NCBI GenBank assembly: GCA_029077775.1
Contig: JAQNCU010000012.1
Location: 1 to 17,906 of the forward strand
Origin: Acidocella sp.
Lineage (GTDB): Bacteria > Pseudomonadota > Alphaproteobacteria > Acetobacterales > Acetobacteraceae
Reading direction: 5' to 3'
Length of the DNA: 17,906 bases
The translations under genes were made by a program, and so were the position numbers. The notes under the pieces are model-generated. The model had not been told where the DNA came from and made no database searches. It saw nothing but the letters and a program-made list of their open reading frames with translations. Position 1 is the stretch's first letter. Each line of letters starts with the position of its first letter. Below, piece by piece: positions 14,168 to 17,906 of this stretch.

Positions 14168-16699
14168 TTACCCCAGATCGCCAATCAGCAACTCATCGGG
14201 CTGTAAAACCCGCAACTCCCGGTACACGCCGCCCTCACGTGAAAAATGCGGATTGTAGAATTTATCCCTTGCAAGACGCCCCGCATAACGCTGCCGCATC
14301 ACTTCATTCTCACGCATAAACCGCATCAATTTCGCATCATCATAATCATCACCGCGGCTGGCACTTTCCCGATGCTCCGCTACCATATCGGCCCTGAAAA
14401 TTATTTTCCATTTCAAATCAGTAAGTTTCGCGCATAAATCGATATCGTTAAACGCCACACTCAGCTCACGCTCATCCAGCCCACCCGCCTCGTCAAACGC
14501 CCGACGCCGCACCAGCATACAGGCACCTGTCACGGCTGAAATCTCCTGGTTCAGGGCGGCACGCATGAAATAGCCACCATCGTCACCGTCAATCCCCCGG
14601 AACGCATGGTCAGCAACACCACCAACACCCATCACCACGCCGCCATGCTGCACCGTCCCACTGGGGTATAACAGCTTCGCCCCCACCAGCCCCACGCGGT
14701 CGTCGGACAGAAACTCCCCTAACATCTGCCGCAACCATCCTGGTTCCGATACAAATACATCGTTGTTTAATAGCAATAAAAATTCATGCCGTGCGGCCTC
14801 CACCGCCAAATTATTCAGCCGCGAATAATTAAACGGCTCCTCGACACGCAACACAACCGTATCTGGCATGTTAGCCTGAGCCACGCAAAAGCGCTCTGCC
14901 TCGGGCGTCATCGACCAATTATCGACCAAGACAATCTCGTACCGCACATCGCGCACACTCTGCCTGATCGCCGCCACACAGGCCGTTGTCATCTCAATCT
15001 GATCACGGAACGGAATAATAATCGACACACAGGCATCGCGCCACAATATCTCATCTGGCACCCAATCCACCCGGTACGCCGTCATGCCCCGCCGGCTCTC
15101 AACCTTGGCGGGTCTGCCCATACGGGCAAGATGCGCGGCCACGGCGCTTACCCCCGCCAATGCCGCCTTCGGCTTCGCCCTTGCCCCTTCCGCGGCGGTA
15201 GACCCCGCAGACATCCGCCAGTGGTACAGCACCTCCGGCACATGCAAAATCCGCTCGCCGCGCAGCAACTCAACAGCACGCAACAAAAAATCATGGTCCT
15301 GCGCACCATCCATCCGCCGATCCATCTTGCCGACAGCGCGCACCAGGCTCATCTCCATCATCACGAAATGACAGATATAGTTTATCTCCAATAACAATCT
15401 ATGATTGAAACCCGGCTTAAAATGCGGCGCCGTCAACGCGCCGGACCTCTCCACTTTATCTTCGTCAGAGTATAGCAACGCCGCATTTGATGCCGCTTGC
15501 GCCCGCATCATAATCTCGATCGCATCATCCACTAACAAATCATCATGGTCAAAAAAGGCAACAAACGCGCCCCTCGCGCTCTTGATGCCATCATTGCTGG
15601 CGGCTGAAATGCCGCCATTGCGTGTACGCCTCAAACATTTAATCCGCCCGTCGGCAGCGGCAAACCCCGCCATCACCGCTGACAGCGCCGGGTCACCGCT
15701 CGCATCGTCAATCAGTATAAGCTCCAAGAACGGATAGCTCTGCGCCCGCACCGAATCCACCGCCGCCATAAACGCCCCAATTTCGGGCCGGAACACCGGA
15801 CAGATCACAGAGACCAGCGCCTCACCCAGCGGCCCGTCGCCATAGCGCCGCTTCGCCCGTTCCAGCGCCAATGGATGAGAGACCGCCGCCCATCGCGCAT
15901 AATCGGCGAGCATAAAACGCTCAGCGGGCAATATGGCCTTCAATTCCTTGCTTAAATGATACGCCATCGCAAACAACTCATCGGTGCGCGCCACCAGTCT
16001 ATAGATCCGCTCACGCTCACCCTCACTCGGATAGCTGATCTCAACCGGGCTACCCTGCAATTCTTCCCGTCCCGGCATGGCAAAAAACCTGAACGCGGTG
16101 CGCCGTCGCCGTAACAGGGCTGGCGGCGCATATATAAAGCCGCACGCGGCATCGCCGGTCAGCGCCTGGGCAACATCCGCGCGGTATATATCCGCTGTCA
16201 GCGCCGCCACGGGCTCGCTGTCGCACGTCACCAGCACCTTAATTCCACCCAACCGGGTTCCGTTGGCCTCATCCACCCGCATAGCCCAGCCCTGGATCAG
16301 CCCTTCCACCAATCCATCGACCATCCCTTCAATGCGTCGCGGTGCCAAAAAACAGAAATTAAATTGGGCCATCGCGCCCCCATTGCGCGTCAGCATCATA
16401 AGTTCGGTTCCATCCAGCGCGGCAAAGGCCAGCTTGTGCCGCATCCCATCATGGTAGCGCGCGGGTATATGATAATAAAAACCAATCTTATGGTGTGGCA
16501 CCTGCAAAGCCTGCGCGTCATCGCGGAACAGGTCGCATATCAAAACATCCACAACCACGTTATCGATGATAACCCGCAGCCGCAGGCTCTCCGCCGGGTT
16601 ATTAAAATCCAGCGCCCAGCCGCCAATCGCCGCCCCCTCGGTCCGGTCAACAAACACGACGACATTACCTGGCCCCGCCGCGCCCAACCGGCGCGTCAC
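14168..16699 (-). CDS. Large glycosyltransferase with two GT2 domains and two N-terminal GWA-type modules
   Basis: An 843-residue protein. Residues about 14-104 and 121-215 are two related modules, each with a GWA signature, a strand region, then an (L/I)(F/Y)R.D..QAL box and a GF.Y..P box. Residues about 230-290 are a helical linker. The first GT2 domain (about 294-500) opens VSVICPVF, has IDD at 330-332 and the DxD-type DHDD at 384-387. The second (about 556-780) opens VSIIIPFRD, has LVDN at 591-594 and NND at 645-647, and later GGVVMGVGG and FNDIDLC. Such proteins add sugars to surface polysaccharides such as O-antigen. The start is GTG 16699, 13 bases after the isochorismatase stop, without a strong ribosome site. 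It may be host or carried as accessory cargo. Confidence 0.85.
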   Translation of the reverse strand: MTRRLGAAGPGNVVVFVDRTEGAAIGGWALDFNNPAESLRLRVIIDNVVVDVLICDLFRDDAQALQVPHHKIGFYYHIPARYHDGMRHKLAFAALDGTELMMLTRNGGAMAQFNFCFLAPRRIEGMVDGLVEGLIQGWAMRVDEANGTRLGGIKVLVTCDSEPVAALTADIYRADVAQALTGDAACGFIYAPPALLRRRRTAFRFFAMPGREELQGSPVEISYPSEGERERIYRLVARTDELFAMAYHLSKELKAILPAERFMLADYARWAAVSHPLALERAKRRYGDGPLGEALVSVICPVFRPEIGAFMAAVDSVRAQSYPFLELILIDDASGDPALSAVMAGFAAADGRIKCLRRTRNGGISAASNDGIKSARGAFVAFFDHDDLLVDDAIEIMMRAQAASNAALLYSDEDKVERSGALTAPHFKPGFNHRLLLEINYICHFVMMEMSLVRAVGKMDRRMDGAQDHDFLLRAVELLRGERILHVPEVLYHWRMSAGSTAAEGARAKPKAALAGVSAVAAHLARMGRPAKVESRRGMTAYRVDWVPDEILWRDACVSIIIPFRDQIEMTTACVAAIRQSVRDVRYEIVLVDNWSMTPEAERFCVAQANMPDTVVLRVEEPFNYSRLNNLAVEAARHEFLLLLNNDVFVSEPGWLRQMLGEFLSDDRVGLVGAKLLYPSGTVQHGGVVMGVGGVADHAFRGIDGDDGGYFMRAALNQEISAVTGACMLVRRRAFDEAGGLDERELSVAFNDIDLCAKLTDLKWKIIFRADMVAEHRESASRGDDYDDAKLMRFMRENEVMRQRYAGRLARDKFYNPHFSREGGVYRELRVLQPDELLIGDLG

Positions 16700-16712
16700 G
16701 CTGGTTCACCCG

Positions 16713-17366
16713 TCACGCAACCACTCCAGAGATCTCGGCAACCAGGCTCGCCGTCGTCATCTGCCGGCAATACCCGGCATTATTCGCAAGCGATGTCTCA
16801 TGCCGCGCAAGGCTCTGCGTCGCACAGGCATCGGTCGCAAGCGTCACCAGATAGCCCAGATCGCAGGCATCCCGTACCGCCGAGTCCACACATTGGTCGG
16901 TCAACGCCCCGGCAATAATCAATTGCCGCACACCAAGATTGCCCAGCACGTAATGCAAATTCGTCGATATAAACACCGAGGACGAGGTCTTCGTCAGCAC
17001 GATCTCATCGCCCTGCGGCGCAATCTCATCCAACACCTGCGCATCGCGCGATGATTTCGGGCAAAACAACCCTGATATCTTGTAATCCAGGCTCAAATCC
17101 CGCCCATCCTCGGTCAGGCTCGCGATCACGGTATACATAACCTCAATCCCCGCCGCCCGCGCCGCCGCCGCCAGAGCCTGCATATTCGGGATCGCCCGGT
17201 CCCGCATCTGACGGAAAAAATACCCGAACCGCCGCTCAACCTCATCGGCCGACAGCCCGGCATATTCACCGCCACCCTCCATCGTGTAATTCTGCACATC
17301 GATAAACAACAAAGCCGCCTGCGACGGTACCACCGGCAGATCGCGCCTTAACCCGAAATCTTTCAA
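16713..17366 (-). CDS. Isochorismatase-family cysteine hydrolase
   Basis: A 217-residue amidase-like hydrolase. The family catalytic triad is visible: D23 in LLFIDVQN, K126 in VLTKTSSSVF and C159 in LTDQCVDSAVRDA. The usual cis-peptide region is IIAGALTDQ just before the cysteine. Such enzymes act on amides like nicotinamide, N-carbamoylsarcosine, ureidoacrylate or biuret; the substrate cannot be told here. The start is TTG 17366, strongly supported by GGGAGG at 17377-17372 with 5-base spacing. It lies 21 bases after an N-formylglutamate amidohydrolase family gene, so the two may form one amide-degrading pathway. Confidence 0.87.
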   Translation of the reverse strand: MKDFGLRRDLPVVPSQAALLFIDVQNYTMEGGGEYAGLSADEVERRFGYFFRQMRDRAIPNMQALAAAARAAGIEVMYTVIASLTEDGRDLSLDYKISGLFCPKSSRDAQVLDEIAPQGDEIVLTKTSSSVFISTNLHYVLGNLGVRQLIIAGALTDQCVDSAVRDACDLGYLVTLATDACATQSLARHETSLANNAGYCRQMTTASLVAEISGVVA

Positions 17367-17371
17367 CCAGC

Positions 17372-17377
17372 CCTCCC
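17372..17377 (-). promoter_or_regulatory. Ribosome binding site fixing the TTG start of the cysteine hydrolase
   Basis: GGGAGG on the minus strand lies 5 bases before the TTG at 17366, and the next in-frame Met codon falls well inside the conserved domain. This supports the rare TTG start. Confidence 0.6.
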
Positions 17378-17387
17378 GTCTTGCGCA

Positions 17388-17906
17388 TCACCCCGTTCGC
17401 AACATCCTCTCCGCCGCTTGCGGCAACAGCCGCGCCAACAATTCGGCCCACGCCATCTGGCCAGAGACCGAGGCAATCAAATCCTGTCTTATTTCTATCT
17501 CGATATAATCGAGACCACCAGCCTCCGCATGAACCGGAACACCGTAATCGGTGGCGTCAGACACGCGATAGGGGTCATTTTCCGCCACCACCAACCCCGG
17601 CTCCGCCCGCAATGCCGCACCCAACGCCAGCGAGAGTGCTGGCCGACGGTTATACAGCACCGCTACATGCATGGCGCGTTCCTGCCCCAGATACACCGGG
17701 GTAAAACTATGCATCGCGATGTAATATACGGTGCGCCCCACACGCGTCTTCAATCTCGCATCGATCTCCCGGTGATACGGGTCAAAAATCGCCTCTCGCC
17801 GCGCCTGCTTGCCCGCCTCGTCCAAATTTCGGTTCCCCGGGATCACCGTCGCCTCACTAACCTCAGGGAAGGCACTCGCCACCGCAGGCTGCCGGTTGCA
17901 GTCGAT
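17388..17906 (-). CDS. N-formylglutamate amidohydrolase family protein, partial (N-terminus beyond right edge)
   Basis: The frame is open to the right edge and gives 172 residues. The first visible residues are IDCNRQPAVASAFPEVSE, fitting the D.NR(P) motif of N-formylglutamate amidohydrolase family enzymes. It continues with YYIAMHSFTPVYLG, the conserved HSFTP metal/catalytic region, and ends with a helical part (GQMAWAELLARLL). Family members cleave N-formylglutamate or related N-acyl amides with a bound metal. A GTG at 17882 is internal and should not be taken as the start, since the NR motif lies before it. It leads the leftward group hydrolase-hydrolase-glycosyltransferase. Confidence 0.82.
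   Translation of the reverse strand: MDCNRQPAVASAFPEVSEATVIPGNRNLDEAGKQARREAIFDPYHREIDARLKTRVGRTVYYIAMHSFTPVYLGQERAMHVAVLYNRRPALSLALGAALRAEPGLVVAENDPYRVSDATDYGVPVHAEAGGLDYIEIEIRQDLIASVSGQMAWAELLARLLPQAAERMLRTG

Noticed and set aside
14786..15394. 202-codon plus-strand open frame
   Set aside because: It lies within the second and first GT2 domains on the opposite strand, with His/Arg-rich shadow composition.
1..17906. CRISPR array, tRNA or rRNA genes, insertion sequences
   Set aside because: No regularly spaced repeats, cloverleaf-like sequence, rRNA motif, transposase frame or terminal inverted repeats were noticed on reading both strands.

Overview
The window holds one long leftward (minus-strand) structural gene cassette of a contractile-tailed (myovirus-type) prophage or prophage-derived element, at about 1-13625. 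It is followed by a divergent plus-strand repressor-like gene (13726-14058). A second leftward group of non-structural genes (14168-17906) fills the right end. Moderately high GC, many GTG/TTG starts, the hydrolase types and the GWA-module glycosyltransferase suggest an alphaproteobacterial host, perhaps near Acetobacteraceae. That placement is inferred from protein character only.

Transcription of the cassette appears to start at about 13646, at a TTGACA-17-TAACAT promoter embedded in a perfect 12-bp inverted repeat next to the XRE-type regulator. The order downstream is: GcrA-like HTH protein, small HTH protein (candidate small terminase), large terminase, portal, scaffold-like protein, major capsid protein, small Gly/Ala-rich decoration candidate, three connector/neck/tail-terminator candidates, a 46-residue protein, tail sheath, tail tube, tail assembly chaperone, short gpN-like tail protein, LysM (gpX-like) protein, hub gpD, spike gpV, gp25/gpW and the start of gpJ, which runs off the left edge. 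Many junctions overlap as TGATG or ATGA, which fits translational coupling.

The best non-obvious signal is a programmed -1 frameshift at the end of the tail chaperone gene. A GGGAAAC slippery heptamer ends one base before the stop codon, and a strong hairpin (11 of 12 pairs) begins 6 nt after the heptamer. The -1 frame is open for 57 more codons, giving a 157-residue G-GT type product. In most tailed phages the tape-measure gene follows at once. Here only a 232-residue protein intervenes before the LysM/gpD hub genes, so no obvious tape measure is present.

The right end holds an N-formylglutamate amidohydrolase family gene (cut by the window edge), an isochorismatase-family cysteine hydrolase starting at TTG, and an 843-residue double-GT2 glycosyltransferase with two N-terminal repeat modules. 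They are tightly spaced on the minus strand and converge on the regulator across a 109-bp intergenic stretch, a plausible boundary between element and host. No integrase, replication, lysis, RNA or CRISPR genes were seen in the window.
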